Shown one piece after another: positions 5,748 to 7,272 of a DNA stretch of 7,272 nucleotides (position 1 is its first letter; each line of letters starts with the position of its first letter). The notes beneath the pieces are model-generated. The model was not told where the DNA came from. It worked only from the letters and a program-made list of their open reading frames with translations, and did not search any database. The stretch covers positions 22,654 through 29,925 of the forward strand of contig DDPM01000187.1 in NCBI GenBank assembly GCA_002342165.1, in the 5' to 3' direction. This DNA is from Hylemonella sp. UBA2468. Lineage in GTDB: Bacteria > Pseudomonadota > Gammaproteobacteria > Burkholderiales > Burkholderiaceae_C. A program made the position numbers and the translations under genes.

Positions 5748-6745
5748 GTCATCCTGCACCACCCGGTTTGCGGGTGGTCTTTGCCGGCACCCCAGAATTT
5801 GCCCGCACTGCTTTAGAGCGATTGGTGCAAGCTGGTTACCAAGTGGTGTTGGTGCTGACCCAGCCCGACCGCCCTGCCGGGCGCGGCATGAAGCTGCAAC
5901 CCTCGCCGGTCAAGCAGTTTGCGCTGGGGCAGGGCATGCCTGTGGCTCAGCCCCAAGGACTTAAGCTCGAGGGCAAGTACCCTCAAGATGCGTTTGCAGC
6001 CCAGGAGGCGCTGCAAGCCGCCCGTGCCGATGTGATGGTGGTAGCCGCTTACGGGCTCATCCTGCCGGAGTGGGTACTTCAGACATTTCGTTTGGGTTGC
6101 CTGAATATTCATGCGTCTTTGCTGCCCCGCTGGCGGGGTGCGGCGCCCATACACCGCGCCATTGAGGCGGGCGACACCCAAACCGGGGTGACCATCATGC
6201 AAATGGACGCGTGCTTAGACACCGGTGACATACTCTTGATGCGCTCCGTGGGCGTCGCCCCGCAAGACACCACCGCCAGCTTGCACGACCGCTTGGCCCA
6301 TTTGGGCGCAGATATGGTGGTGCAGGCTTTGGCGCTGGCTGCCAGCGGCGGCCTCAACTCTGAAGCGCAGCCTCAAGACGGCATCACCTACGCCCACAAA
6401 ATTGAAAAAAACGAGGCCCAGCTTGACTGGAATCTCCCCGCACAAGACCTAGAAAGAAAGGTTCGGGCCTTCAACCCCTTTCCGGGCGCCGCCGCCAGCT
6501 TTGGGGGTGAGGTGGTGAAAATTTGGGGCGCAAAGCTGGATGCAGAACCCAAAGCAAGCCTCCGGACAGCTGATCAGCCCGGCACCATCCTGTCCAGCGG
6601 ACCCGAAGGCGTGTGCGTGCAATGTGGCCAAGGCCGCTTGTGGCTCACCGAGCTGCAGCGCCCGGGTGGCAAGCGCCTTGCGGCAGCAGACTTTGTGCGC
6701 GGGTTTGATTTGCCCTTGGGCCAGCGTTGGGCGGTGGTCAGATGA
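5744..6745 (+). CDS. fmt: Methionyl-tRNA formyltransferase
   Basis: Fmt transfers a formyl group from 10-formyltetrahydrofolate to Met on the initiator tRNA, allowing normal bacterial initiation. The 333-residue protein has the N-terminal transferase domain with [11 protein letters not shown] (10-20), [12 protein letters not shown] (40-51), [13 protein letters not shown] (96-108) and the folate-enzyme signature, in which Asn121, His123 and Asp159 match the E. coli catalytic Asn106, His108 and Asp144. The [11 protein letters not shown] loop (125-135) that contacts tRNA is intact. The C-terminal OB-like domain begins near 220 and includes RAFNPFPGA (241-249) and LQRPGGKRL (304-312). The start is TTG, with GAGG 7 nt upstream, overlapping the def stop as TTGA. 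The stop overlaps the next gene as ATGA. Confidence 0.98.
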   Translation: MSHPAPPGLRVVFAGTPEFARTALERLVQAGYQVVLVLTQPDRPAGRGMKLQPSPVKQFALGQGMPVAQPQGLKLEGKYPQDAFAAQEALQAARADVMVVAAYGLILPEWVLQTFRLGCLNIHASLLPRWRGAAPIHRAIEAGDTQTGVTIMQMDACLDTGDILLMRSVGVAPQDTTASLHDRLAHLGADMVVQALALAASGGLNSEAQPQDGITYAHKIEKNEAQLDWNLPAQDLERKVRAFNPFPGAAASFGGEVVKIWGAKLDAEPKASLRTADQPGTILSSGPEGVCVQCGQGRLWLTELQRPGGKRLAAADFVRGFDLPLGQRWAVVR

Positions 6746-7272
6746 ACCCCATGTTCGGCCGTCTGCAGCGCTTGGTGCAACACCCAGAATTCAGGCACGG
6801 AGCGGTGGACGCGACGTCTCTTGCGCCGGGTTTGGCGGCTTGGGGCTTGATGACAGGTGTGGCCATGATCAAGTCCGGCATGAGCATGACCGAGGCGCTC
6901 ACCATGGCCTTGCTGGTGTTTGCGGGCAGCTCCCAGTTGGCAGCACTTCCCTTGTTGGCCGCAGGGGCACCGGTGTGGGTGATTTTGGCCACCGTGTTTT
7001 GCGTCAACCTGCGGTTTGTGGTGTTCAGCGTGCACCTGCGCGACTACTACATGCACCTGCCCCGGCCCTTGCGGCTGGTGGTGGGCTACCTCACGGCCGA
7101 CCAAAGCTATGTGCTGCTCACGCGCCGTTTTCCAGATGCTGCCGACCCCCTAAAGTTGCAGGGCGCAGCGCTGGCGGCTGCGCGCCAAGACCGTGTGGCT
7201 TTTGTGCTGGGCACGGTGGCCGTCAATTGGACCAGTTGGCAAGTGGCGGGTTTACTGGGGCTGGCCATGGCG
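6742..7272 (+). CDS. AzlC family permease, N-terminal part (3' end outside window)
   Basis: AzlC proteins are inner-membrane permeases that work with a small partner, AzlD, to export branched-chain amino acids or related compounds; the substrate here is not known. The frame stays open to the last base, giving 177 codons of a family usually about 230-250 residues long. The family signature [21 protein letters not shown] (55-75) followed by [16 protein letters not shown] (88-103) is clear. [15 protein letters not shown] (116-130) also fits. Several hydrophobic helices are visible (about 30-44, 55-74, 78-97 and 152-177). The ATG at 6742 overlaps the fmt stop as ATGA with only a weak GGTGG upstream, so re-initiation after fmt is likely; a second in-frame ATG lies three codons on. 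An azlD-type gene would be expected next, outside the window. Confidence 0.9.
   Translation, partial: MNPMFGRLQRLVQHPEFRHGAVDATSLAPGLAAWGLMTGVAMIKSGMSMTEALTMALLVFAGSSQLAALPLLAAGAPVWVILATVFCVNLRFVVFSVHLRDYYMHLPRPLRLVVGYLTADQSYVLLTRRFPDAADPLKLQGAALAAARQDRVAFVLGTVAVNWTSWQVAGLLGLAMA

Noticed and set aside
1..7272. Undescribed defence, mobile or signalling system
   Set aside because: Every stretch over 100 nt is accounted for by conserved housekeeping or envelope genes. I saw no transposase, integrase, toxin-antitoxin pair, reverse transcriptase, CRISPR-like repeat, tRNA or rRNA, and no stretch of clearly foreign composition.

Overview
This window is an ordinary core-genome segment of a Gram-negative betaproteobacterium, most likely in the order Burkholderiales and probably the family Comamonadaceae. 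The evidence is the close match, from memory, of SecF, peptide deformylase and Fmt to proteins of that group, together with the gene order (a LysM-type protein, dprA and smg divergent from def and fmt, with an azlC-type gene after fmt). Genus and species cannot be fixed from the sequence alone. Coding density is very high. There is no sign of a mobile element, prophage, CRISPR array, tRNA or rRNA.

Layout. Positions 1-1772 (+) hold the 3' end of secD and all of secF, the membrane subunits that assist Sec protein export. They are separated by only 2 nt. A peroxiredoxin of the Bcp/PrxQ type follows (1805-2365, +), 32 nt after secF. It converges on smg (2374-2925, -) with only 8 nt between the stop codons. 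Upstream of smg on the minus strand are dprA (2996-4177), for DNA processing in transformation, and a secreted protein (4187-5140) that resembles the C-terminal part of Burkholderiales LysM proteins but lacks the LysM domain. These three minus-strand genes probably form one transcription unit in the order secreted protein, dprA, smg.

A 97-nt divergent regulatory region (5141-5237) separates them from a plus-strand run of def (5238-5747), fmt (5744-6745) and the 5' part of an azlC-family permease gene (6742 to the end). The last three genes overlap by 4 nt each (TTGA, then ATGA), so they are probably translationally coupled. Fmt formylates initiator Met-tRNA and Def removes the formyl group from the finished protein, so the first two genes act at opposite ends of one cycle. 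AzlC is unrelated in function and probably rides on the operon.

I did not find a convincing undescribed system. The points most worth checking are: the apparently precise loss of the LysM domain; an eight-base C tract in the dprA coding strand that could slip; a 9-bp tandem duplication in the same gene; the lack of a Shine-Dalgarno site before def, where the plus strand instead carries an anti-Shine-Dalgarno-like hexamer; and three palindromes in the divergent promoter region.
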